Shown: positions 1 to 5,781 of the stretch, piece after piece
Layout: each line of letters opens with the position of its first letter
How positions within the stretch are numbered: the stretch's first letter is position 1
DNA from: Desulfobacterales bacterium
Lineage (GTDB): Bacteria > Desulfobacterota > Desulfobacteria > Desulfobacterales > Desulfobacteraceae
Length of the DNA stretch: 7,678 nucleotides
NCBI GenBank assembly: GCA_022361315.1
Contig: JAKSBB010000912.1
Location: 1 to 7,678, forward strand
Reading direction: 5' to 3'
Made by a program: the position numbers and the translations under genes
Notes under the pieces: model-generated
The model's database searches: none
What the model saw: only the letters and a program-made list of their open reading frames with translations
What the model was told of the DNA's origin: nothing

Positions 1-423
1 CAGTTGCTCACCATCAACAAGATCCCCGATCTCATTGCTGCCGGGCTGCTCAACATCACGGACAATCTGTACATGATATGGGCCCTGATCATCTTTTTTC
101 TGCTGTTCATGGGCATGTTCATGGAAACCCTTGCCACCATCATGCTGGTCACCCCGGTGCTGTTGCCGGTGATGATCTCACTGGGGGTAGATCCTATCCA
201 TTTCGGCGTGGTCCTGGTCTGCTGCTGCGAAATCGGCTTTGCCACTCCCCCGCTGGGAGAAAACATGTTCATCGCATCCGGGGTGGCCAAAACCACATTG
301 GAGGAGATCTCCGTCAATGCATTGCCCTTTGTATTCGTCAGTGTACTGGTGGTCTTTCTCATTGCCTATTTTCCGTCGCTGACCCTCTGGCTGCCCAATG
401 TCCTGGAATCGATTTTCCAGTAA
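1..423 (+). CDS. dctM: TRAP transporter large permease subunit (DctM family), C-terminal fragment
   Basis: This is the last 140 codons of a gene whose start lies before the window; the frame is already open at base 1 and stops at TAA 421-423. TRAP large subunits form the Na+-coupled channel that imports organic acids or sulfonates delivered by a periplasmic binding protein. Three hydrophobic stretches are visible, at about residues 24-62, 67-95 and 106-132. The pattern GMFMETL followed by TPVLLPV, then a DPIHFG loop, then ATPPLGENMF and ASGVAK is the typical C-terminal TRAP/DctM signature, in which a TPP-x-G turn sits in the substrate channel. Complete family members are about 430 residues, so roughly two thirds is missing. 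An unusual triple cysteine (VCCCE) sits just before the TPP motif. The binding protein and small subunit are not in the window and probably lie upstream. The substrate cannot be read from this part. Confidence 0.93.
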   Translation, partial: QLLTINKIPDLIAAGLLNITDNLYMIWALIIFFLLFMGMFMETLATIMLVTPVLLPVMISLGVDPIHFGVVLVCCCEIGFATPPLGENMFIASGVAKTTLEEISVNALPFVFVSVLVVFLIAYFPSLTLWLPNVLESIFQ

Positions 424-488
424 GGCACAATTGATAGCAAAGCGCAGTTGATATTCAGATAAAAAGATTTTTTTGGAGGATATAGAAG

Positions 489-1616
489 TTGAACAGCAAA
501 GAACGCGTACTGACGGCACTGGATCACAAGGACACCGACCGGGTTCCTCTGGATCTGGGGGGCCGTCAGACCACCCTGATGATCCCTGCCTATGAAAAGC
601 TCAAGACATATCTGGGGTATGAGGATATTGACACTCGGATCATGTCCCATATCTGGCAGACCGTCTATGTGGACGAGAAGATTCTCAAACATTTTTCCAT
701 TGATACCCGGCATATCCGGCCTAAAAATAAGGCCTTTGCCCCGGATAAACCTTTTAAGGATGAAGAGGTGTTTTACGATTCCTGGGGGGTGGGCCGGAAG
801 ATCAGCGGTGGCTATGCCAACCTGAGCGTACATCCCCTTCAGAAGGCCGCGACCCTGGAGGAGATCGAAGCCCACCCCTGGCCGGACCCGGACGAAGAGT
901 TTGATTACACCGGGTTACGGGACGAGGCCAAAACCCTTTACGATGCGGGGGAATATGCCCTGGTGGGGTGCATGGGATCTCCGGGCAACACCTATGAGCA
1001 GGCCTGGTACCTGAGGGGATTGTCCGAGTTTTTCCTGGATATGGGCATGAACAAGGAGTTTGCCCACGCCCTCATGAGAAAGGTGACGGATCACCGGAAA
1101 AGAAGTGCGGAACTTTACCTGAAAGAAGTCGGGGAGTTCATTGATGTGATTCAGGTGGCGGACGATCTCGGCGCCCAGAACACCTCTCTGATGTCACCCG
1201 CATCTTACAGGGAAATCATCAAGCCGTATCAGGCGGAACTTATTGCCCATATCAAGCAGTTTACCAAGGCGAAAGTCTACCATCACAGCTGCGGTGCCAT
1301 CACCAACCTGCTGGATGACATGATTGAGATCGGTATTGAAATCCTCAATCCGGTCCAGGCCACGGCCGTGGGCATGGAAACCGATCAGCTTAAAAAGCGT
1401 TTCGGGGACCGGCTGACTTTCTGGGGGGCCATCGACACCTTTGAGGTGCTGCCCAACGGCAGTGTCGATGATGTGAGAAAAGAGGTGAATCTCCGCATCA
1501 AGGACTTAAGTCCCGGCGGGGGCTATGTACTGGGCTCCGTGCACAACATGCAGATCGACGTACCGCCCGAGAATGTTGAAGCCATGTTCGAAACGGCCCT
1601 GGCTTATAAAGGTTAA
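489..1616 (+). CDS. Uroporphyrinogen decarboxylase superfamily protein (MtaA/CmuA-like)
   Basis: The product has 375 residues. The start is TTG 489, chosen because GGAGGA at 475-480 lies 8 nt upstream and the protein then begins MNSKERVLTALDHKDTDRVP, the usual opening of this group. The superfamily includes heme-pathway HemE and the zinc-dependent methyltransferases (MtaA, MtbA, CmuA) that move methyl groups between corrinoid proteins and thiols. Visible landmarks are PLDLGG near residue 23, MGSPGNTYEQAWYLRG in the middle, an HHSCG motif (H266, C268) like the HxC zinc ligand pair of the methyltransferases, and a C-terminal SPGGGYVLGSVHNMQIDVPPEN. The third zinc cysteine, usually in the glycine-rich C-terminal turn, is absent: residues 343-345 are all Gly. 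It is therefore unlikely to be HemE and may not be a canonical corrinoid methyltransferase. No corrinoid protein is seen nearby. It follows the TRAP gene by 65 nt and is probably co-transcribed with it. Its real substrate is unknown. Confidence 0.88.
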   Translation: MNSKERVLTALDHKDTDRVPLDLGGRQTTLMIPAYEKLKTYLGYEDIDTRIMSHIWQTVYVDEKILKHFSIDTRHIRPKNKAFAPDKPFKDEEVFYDSWGVGRKISGGYANLSVHPLQKAATLEEIEAHPWPDPDEEFDYTGLRDEAKTLYDAGEYALVGCMGSPGNTYEQAWYLRGLSEFFLDMGMNKEFAHALMRKVTDHRKRSAELYLKEVGEFIDVIQVADDLGAQNTSLMSPASYREIIKPYQAELIAHIKQFTKAKVYHHSCGAITNLLDDMIEIGIEILNPVQATAVGMETDQLKKRFGDRLTFWGAIDTFEVLPNGSVDDVRKEVNLRIKDLSPGGGYVLGSVHNMQIDVPPENVEAMFETALAYKG

Positions 1617-1626
1617 TTTTTTTTCG

Positions 1627-1675
1627 TCAATATATTTTATAAAATATTTTATGTTATTTTTCATAAAAATATTGA
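1627..1675. repeat. Long AT-rich inverted repeat with internal 16-bp palindrome
   Basis: TCAATAT-a-TTTTAT (1627-1640) pairs with ATAAAA-ATATTGA (1663-1675): 13 paired bases with one bulged A at 1634. Nested inside, ATATTTTATAAAATAT (1632-1647) is a perfect 16-base palindrome. The dyad lies just upstream of, and touches, the candidate -35 box at 1672. It could be a regulator or nucleoid-protein binding site, or the weak 3' end of the upstream transcript. AT-rich sequence makes chance palindromes more likely, so its function is uncertain. Confidence 0.4.
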
Positions 1676-1707
1676 TCCCAACATCTGTTTAGGATATTAG
1701 ACGCCAT

Positions 1708-1720
1708 CCACACGGTGTGG
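1708..1720. promoter_or_regulatory. Candidate operator, palindrome CCACAC-G-GTGTGG
   Basis: This is a perfect 6+6 base inverted repeat around one central base. It lies 8-20 nt downstream of the candidate -10 element and 11 nt upstream of the AAGGAG ribosome site. That is where a repressor would block initiation or early elongation. It stands out as a GC-containing island in an AT-rich spacer. The GntR/FCD regulator encoded at 6637 is a natural candidate ligand, since such dimers bind short inverted repeats, but this is inference. As RNA it could fold only into a 5-bp stem with a 3-nt loop. Confidence 0.45.
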
Positions 1721-1742
1721 TGATTAGAAAAAGGAGAAAAAA

Positions 1743-3053
1743 ATGGAGTATATCAAAAAAGCAGAAAAAACCGCGGAAGGCAATTCAGACCGCATCCGCG
1801 GCACTGTGAAGGAGATACTCGCAGATATTGAAAAAAACGGCGAACAGGCCGTCATGGACCTGGCCAGAAAATTCGATAACTGGGAAGGGGAATTCGTTCT
1901 CAGCCCCGAGAAGAAAAAGGCCCTCATCGACCAGGTGCCCGACCAGGTGAAGGCAGATATCCGGTATGCCCACGAACAGGTATCTGCTTTTGCCAAGGCC
2001 CAGAGAGATAGCCTTACGGAATTTGAAACCCAGCCCCTGGACGGGGTCCGCCTGGGGCAGCGCATCATCCCCATGGATGTGGCGGGATGTTACATCCCGG
2101 GCGGCCGTTTTGCCCATGCCTGCTCTGCCATCATGAGTGTGGCCACGGCCAAGGCCGCCGGTGTGAAGACCGTTATTGCCTGTTCTCCCCCCCGTGGCGA
2201 CTCCATTGCCCCGGCAGTGGCCTATGCCCTGGATGTGGCAGGCGCGGACATTATTATTGAAATGGGCGGAGTTCAGGCCATCGCCACCATGGCTTTCGGG
2301 CTTTTCACCGGGAAACCCGCCAACATCCTGGCAGGTCCGGGCAACGCCTATGTGGCCGAGGCCAAAAGCATTCTCTCCGCCCAGGGCAGATGCACCATAG
2401 ACGTCTTTGCAGGCCCCACTGAATCCGCCATTATCGCAGATAAAACCGCGGATTACATGACCGTTGCCATTGACCTTGTTTCCCAGGCGGAACACGGGTA
2501 TGATTCCCCGGTATGGCTCTACACCGATTCCAGGGAACTGGCCGAAAAGGTATTGGAAACCATGCCCAAAATCATAGCCGACATGCCCAATCCGGAAGTA
2601 CCCGAATCCTCATGGCGGGATTACGGGGAAATCATCCTCTGTGAAGACCGGGAAGAATTGTGCCGGGTCAACGATGACTACGCAGCCGAGCATGTCCAGG
2701 TGATTGCCGAAGATCTGGACTGGTGGGTGGAGAATCTCACGGCATATGGCTCTCTTTTCCTGGGTGAAGGATCCACCGTACCCCACGGTGACAAATGCTC
2801 CGGCACCAACCATATTCTGCCCACCAAAAAGGCGGGGTACTACTCCGGCGGCCTCAACGTGCATAAGTTCCTGAAAATCTACACCTACCAGGAGATTTCC
2901 GAAGACGCCAACCTCACCGTGAGTGCGGCGGCATCCCGGCTGTCCCGTGTTGAAGGCATGGAAGGCCATGCCCGGTCCTGCGACTGGCGTCTGCGTAAAT
3001 ATTTCCCGGACCAGGAATGGGATTTTGAGGTATACAACCAGACCAAATATTAG
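1743..3053 (+). CDS. HisD-family NAD-dependent dehydrogenase (histidinol dehydrogenase / sulfopropanediol dehydrogenase HpsN-like)
   Basis: The product is a soluble 436-residue enzyme of the zinc-dependent histidinol dehydrogenase family, which oxidises a primary alcohol through a bound aldehyde to a carboxylate using two NAD+. All key positions of E. coli HisD have counterparts: zinc ligands Q248 and H251 (SQAEHG), D350 (HGDKCSGTNH) and H409; catalytic E316-H317 (AAEHVQ); H357 (GTNHILPT); and E404 (EGMEGH). The cofactor-side motifs AGCYIPGGRFAH, LAGPGNAYVAEAK and DVFAGPTES are intact. The length is normal for the family. ATG 1743 has AAGGAG 6 nt upstream. It heads a four-gene block and is followed after 12 nt by a DegT-type gene. 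No other histidine-biosynthesis gene is present, so a catabolic role is more likely than histidine synthesis. HpsN, the family member that oxidises 2,3-dihydroxypropane-1-sulfonate to sulfolactate, is the closest functional model. A related amino alcohol such as cysteinolate is another possible substrate. Family certain, substrate inferred. Confidence 0.92.
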   Translation: MEYIKKAEKTAEGNSDRIRGTVKEILADIEKNGEQAVMDLARKFDNWEGEFVLSPEKKKALIDQVPDQVKADIRYAHEQVSAFAKAQRDSLTEFETQPLDGVRLGQRIIPMDVAGCYIPGGRFAHACSAIMSVATAKAAGVKTVIACSPPRGDSIAPAVAYALDVAGADIIIEMGGVQAIATMAFGLFTGKPANILAGPGNAYVAEAKSILSAQGRCTIDVFAGPTESAIIADKTADYMTVAIDLVSQAEHGYDSPVWLYTDSRELAEKVLETMPKIIADMPNPEVPESSWRDYGEIILCEDREELCRVNDDYAAEHVQVIAEDLDWWVENLTAYGSLFLGEGSTVPHGDKCSGTNHILPTKKAGYYSGGLNVHKFLKIYTYQEISEDANLTVSAAASRLSRVEGMEGHARSCDWRLRKYFPDQEWDFEVYNQTKY

Positions 3054-3065
3054 GAGACGATACCC

Positions 3066-4265
3066 ATGAGTACCACGCAATTTACCAAAGATTTCACCCA
3101 GCAGGAACCCATTCCCGAGGCCGGTATCGAACGGGCACTGGAAGTGATGAAATCGGGCAAGCTTCACCGGTACAACGTGGCCGCAGGTGAAAAAGGGGAG
3201 GCGGCGTTGCTGGAAGAGGAATTTGCAAGCTACATGGGCAAGAAATACTGCCTGGCCTGTTCTTCCTGCGGGGCTGCCATGTATATCGCCCTGAAAAGCG
3301 CCGGGGTGAAACCGGGTGACAAGGTACTCTGCAATGCATATACCCTGGCGCCGGTACCCGGTGCCATTGAGAACACCGGAGCCAAGATCGTCCTTGTGGA
3401 CATTGTGGACGACTACACCATCGACCTGGATGATCTGGCGGAAAAGGCCAAGGCGGATGATGTACGTTGGTTCATGCTCTCCCACATGCGCGGCCATATC
3501 ACCGATATGGACCGGATCACGGAGATATGTGAGGCCAACGATCTGACCCTCATCGAAGACTGTGCCCATACCATGGGGGCGTTCTGGGGCGGAAAGAAAT
3601 CCGGCAGCTTCGGTATTGCCGGTTGTTTTTCCACCCAGACCTACAAACACATGAACTCCGGCGAAGGGGGGCTGCTCGTCACCGACGATGCGGAACTCAT
3701 TGCCCGGGCCATTATCCATTCCGGCTCCTACATGCTCTACGAACGGCATACCGCCCGTCCGGATATGGCGGTGTTCGAATCCCTGAAAACCCAGGTGCCA
3801 AACTACTCCAGCCGTATGGATAATCTCCGGGCCGCCATGTTGCGGCCCCAGCTGGCCGACCTGGACACCCAGTGCCAGCGCTGGAATGACCGGTACGATC
3901 ACCTGGAACGGGGACTGAAGCAGATTCCAGGGCTTTTTGTGCCTGACCGGGACCCCAGAGAGGTGTATGTGGGATCCTCCATCCAGTTTTCACTGAATGA
4001 CAGGTCCGAAGCAGAGATCCGCCGCTTTCTGGACCGGTGCATGGAACGGGGGGTTGAACTCAAGTGGTTTGGCAACAAGGAACCCGTGGGATTCACTTCC
4101 GCCTACGAATCCTGGAAGTACCTGGGGGATCTGCCCGATCTGCCCAACACCAAACGGATACTGGCGGTGATGTGCGATATGCGGATTCCCCTGACCTTTA
4201 GCATTGAGGATTGCGACGTCATCCTTGAGATCATCGCAGATACGGTAAAAGAGATTTTAACATAA
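3066..4265 (+). CDS. DegT/DnrJ/EryC1/StrS-family PLP-dependent aminotransferase
   Basis: The product has 399 residues and a fold-type I PLP aminotransferase layout. Visible landmarks are CSSCGAAMYIAL near residue 67 (the phosphate-binding region after the family's conserved first loop), IEDCAHTMGA with D165 to contact the pyridine nitrogen and H168 nearby, and STQTYKHMNSGEGGLL with K194 as the Schiff-base lysine. The C-terminal domain starts around residue 270. Family members usually aminate keto-sugars using glutamate or glutamine as donor. No nucleotide-sugar or polysaccharide gene is present here, so the usual role does not fit the neighbours. In this block it might transaminate a small 2-oxo or aldehyde intermediate, for example sulfopyruvate or sulfolactaldehyde if the pathway is sulfonate degradation; that is inference. 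Its SD (AGGAG, 3052-3056) overlaps the TAG stop of the preceding gene, indicating translational linkage. RidA follows after 26 nt. Confidence 0.9.
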   Translation: MSTTQFTKDFTQQEPIPEAGIERALEVMKSGKLHRYNVAAGEKGEAALLEEEFASYMGKKYCLACSSCGAAMYIALKSAGVKPGDKVLCNAYTLAPVPGAIENTGAKIVLVDIVDDYTIDLDDLAEKAKADDVRWFMLSHMRGHITDMDRITEICEANDLTLIEDCAHTMGAFWGGKKSGSFGIAGCFSTQTYKHMNSGEGGLLVTDDAELIARAIIHSGSYMLYERHTARPDMAVFESLKTQVPNYSSRMDNLRAAMLRPQLADLDTQCQRWNDRYDHLERGLKQIPGLFVPDRDPREVYVGSSIQFSLNDRSEAEIRRFLDRCMERGVELKWFGNKEPVGFTSAYESWKYLGDLPDLPNTKRILAVMCDMRIPLTFSIEDCDVILEIIADTVKEILT

Positions 4266-4291
4266 TAAGGTAACGACACAGGAGACAACAT

Positions 4292-4672
4292 ATGTCCAAA
4301 ACCATTATCAGCACGGATAAAGCCCCTGCCGCCATCGGTCCCTACTCCCAGGGCGTGGTCACAGGCAACCTGCTCTTTACGTCGGGCCAGCTCCCCATTG
4401 ACCCTGCCACCGGCAAAATTCCCGAAGGCAGCATTGAAACCCAAGCACACATCGTGTTCAAGAACCTGTCTGCCATTGCAGAACAGGCCGGCACCAGCCT
4501 GGACAACGCCGTTAAAACAACGGTGTTTCTCGCGGACATTGCGGACTTTGCCAAGGTAAACGAAGTGTATGCCCAGTATTTTAACGACCCGTTTCCCGCC
4601 CGATCTGCATTCCAGGTGGCGGCCCTGCCCCTGGGAGCGGATATAGAAGTGGAAGCAGTATTTGAGATTTAA
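4292..4672 (+). CDS. ridA: RidA family enamine/imine deaminase
   Basis: The product has 126 residues, the normal length for a RidA (YjgF/YER057c/UK114) subunit, which works as a cytosolic trimer. RidA hydrolyses the unstable 2-aminoacrylate/2-iminopropanoate released by PLP enzymes to pyruvate and ammonia, and so protects other PLP enzymes from damage. The diagnostic residues are present: GPYSQG with Y18 near the N-terminus, TSGQLPIDPATG, and PARSAFQVAALP with R104 (equivalent to the carboxylate-binding Arg of E. coli RidA), followed by E119 of the IEVEAVFE strand, matching the catalytic Glu. AGGAG at 4280-4284 lies 7 nt before ATG 4292. It sits directly between a PLP aminotransferase and a PLP beta-eliminating lyase that would release 2-aminoacrylate. 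A dedicated clean-up role for that lyase is therefore the simplest reading. Confidence 0.95.
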   Translation: MSKTIISTDKAPAAIGPYSQGVVTGNLLFTSGQLPIDPATGKIPEGSIETQAHIVFKNLSAIAEQAGTSLDNAVKTTVFLADIADFAKVNEVYAQYFNDPFPARSAFQVAALPLGADIEVEAVFEI

Positions 4673-4705
4673 TAAAAGAAATTACCCATAAAGGAGATCA
4701 ACCAG

Positions 4706-5707
4706 ATGAACTTTACCCAATTTCCCAGACGCCCCTACCTGAACGGCCCCACCCCCATTGAATCCATGCCTTCTTTGAGCGAGGCTCTGGGCGGAAAGGT
4801 GAACCTTTACATCAAACGTGACGACCTGCTGCCCGGCGCTGCAGGCGGCAACAAAACCCGTAAACTTGAGTTCTGCATCGCCGACGCCATGGAACAGGGC
4901 GCCGACACCATCATCACCTGCGGTGCGGTCCAGTCCAACCACTGCCGTCTGACCGCCGCCTGGTCCGCCAAAGAAGGCCTGGACTGCCACCTGGTGCTGG
5001 AAGAGCGTGTTGAAGGCTCCTATAAAAAAGAAGGCTCCGGCAACAACTTCCTGTTCGAACTGCTGGATGTGAAAACCATCGAAGTAGTTAAGGGCGGTTC
5101 CGATATGATGGCTGAGATGGGTAAAAAGGCTGACGAGCTCAAGGCCCAGGGTAAGAAACCCTATATCGTTCCCGGCGGCGCCTCCAATGCCATCGGTGCC
5201 CTTGGCTATGCGGCGTGCGCCGAAGAAACCATGAATCAGCTCAACACGGCCGGCCTGGCCATTGACCATATCATCGTCCCCTCCGGTTCCGCCGGTACCC
5301 ATGCCGGTATGGTTGTAGGTATGAACGGTATGAACACCAACATTCCCGTATCCGGTGTGAACGTTTCCAGAACCAAAGATGTCCAGGAAGAACTGGTATT
5401 CAAACTGGCCGTGGAACTGGCGGAAAAACTGGGTGTTAAAAGCGGCGTGGAAAGAGATGCCTTTGTCTGCTTTGACCAGTATGTGGGACCGGGATACTCT
5501 ATCCCCACCGACAGCATGGTTGAAGCGGTAAAACTCTTTGCCAAGACCGAAGCCATTCTGCTGGACCCGGTATACTCCGGTAAAGCGGCAGCCGGTCTCA
5601 TCGACCTGGTGCGCAGCGGCCATTTCGCTGAAGGCGCCAATGTCCTGTTCCTCCATACCGGCGGCTCTCCTGCATTGTTCGCCTATATGGATACATTCAG
5701 ACAATAA
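4706..5707 (+). CDS. cuyA: PLP-dependent L-cysteate sulfo-lyase / D-cysteine desulfhydrase family enzyme
   Basis: The product has 333 residues and belongs to the fold-type II PLP family that includes D-cysteine desulfhydrase (DcyD), L-cysteate sulfo-lyase (CuyA) and ACC deaminase. These enzymes perform beta-elimination: cysteate gives pyruvate, ammonia and sulfite; D-cysteine gives pyruvate, ammonia and sulfide. Motifs in order are IKRDD; AGGNKTRKLEF with K50 as the likely PLP lysine; GAVQSNHCR with S77-N78-H79 over the substrate; PGGASNAIGALGY; PSGSAGTHAG as the phosphate-binding loop; GPGYSIPT; LDPVYSGKA; and HTGGSPALFAY. The AAGGNKTRKLEF, CGAVQSNHCRLT and EERVEGSY stretches resemble, from memory, CuyA-type proteins more than E. 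coli DcyD, hence a tentative symbol. AAGGAGA lies just before ATG 4706. Codon use is shifted: the ten Arg codons are CGT, AGA or CGC with no CGG, and there is no GGG Gly codon, although both are common next door. That suggests strong expression. It ends the tight block and is followed by a strong hairpin. Confidence 0.85.
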   Translation: MNFTQFPRRPYLNGPTPIESMPSLSEALGGKVNLYIKRDDLLPGAAGGNKTRKLEFCIADAMEQGADTIITCGAVQSNHCRLTAAWSAKEGLDCHLVLEERVEGSYKKEGSGNNFLFELLDVKTIEVVKGGSDMMAEMGKKADELKAQGKKPYIVPGGASNAIGALGYAACAEETMNQLNTAGLAIDHIIVPSGSAGTHAGMVVGMNGMNTNIPVSGVNVSRTKDVQEELVFKLAVELAEKLGVKSGVERDAFVCFDQYVGPGYSIPTDSMVEAVKLFAKTEAILLDPVYSGKAAAGLIDLVRSGHFAEGANVLFLHTGGSPALFAYMDTFRQ

Positions 5708-5721
5708 GCCATACGTACAAC

Positions 5722-5754
5722 TGCAGCCCGTTTCCCATGGGGAGACGGGCTGTA
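5722..5754 (+). other. Strong 15-bp RNA hairpin after the lyase gene
   Basis: TGCAGCCCGTTTCCC (5722-5736), loop ATG (5737-5739) and its complement (5740-5754) form an uninterrupted 15-bp stem with two G-U pairs. It begins 15 nt after the lyase stop codon. No T-run follows (the next bases are TACAAGCG), so it is not a standard intrinsic terminator. A role as a 3' stabiliser or processing/attenuation structure that sets the racemase apart from the four-gene block is more likely. The loop ATG is in frame with the downstream racemase gene but has no ribosome site. Confidence 0.7.
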
Positions 5755-5758
5755 TACA
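5751..5758. promoter_or_regulatory. TGTATACA palindrome, possible GntR/FCD operator
   Basis: TGTATACA is a perfect 8-base palindrome, flanked as GC-TGTATACA-AGC, 24 nt before the racemase ATG. GntR/FCD regulators often bind palindromes with a GTATAC-like core, and such a regulator is encoded 0.9 kb downstream. The site overlaps the 3' arm of the hairpin, so DNA binding and RNA folding would use the same bases. An 8-base palindrome can occur by chance; there is no supporting second copy outside coding sequence in this window. Confidence 0.3.
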
Positions 5759-5781
5759 AGCGTATAAACCGAGGAAAAATC

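Larger units (their letters stand above)
1617..1742 (+). promoter_or_regulatory. AT-rich spacer with candidate promoter for the hisD-like operon
   Basis: This 126-nt gap is the largest in the window and much richer in A+T than its flanks, as expected of a promoter region. A T8 run directly follows the upstream stop codon, but I see no strong GC hairpin before it, so a terminator is not supported. A weak sigma70-like pair is TTGATC (1672-1677) and TATTAG (1695-1700), 17 nt apart; GATATT (1693-1698) is an alternative -10. The AAGGAG ribosome site at 1731-1736 lies 6 nt before the ATG at 1743. Two dyads are listed separately. No sigma54-type GG/GC pair was seen. The promoter elements are my reading by eye. 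Confidence 0.45.

Noticed and set aside
424..488. Separate promoter for the UroD-like gene (TTGATA at 431 or 448)
   Set aside because: No convincing -10 element at 16-18 nt spacing; the short gap fits read-through from the TRAP gene.
1743..3053. Histidine biosynthesis operon
   Set aside because: Only the dehydrogenase is HisD-like; no hisG, hisC, hisB or other pathway gene is adjacent, and the DegT enzyme is not HisC.
2610..3902. 430-codon open frame on the - strand
   Set aside because: It lies antisense across the HisD-like and DegT genes, which both carry complete family motifs; its translation is Gly/His/Val-rich with no recognisable domain. It is a shadow of GC-rich codon use.
4682..5704. 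340-codon open frame on the - strand, mirroring the lyase gene
   Set aside because: The + strand frame has every PLP lyase motif. The long antisense frame is explained by the lyase gene's biased codon choice.
5737..5781. Upstream ATG start for the racemase
   Set aside because: The ATG forms the loop of a 15-bp hairpin and lacks a ribosome site; ATG 5782 has GAGGA at proper spacing and begins just before the conserved GILGGMG.
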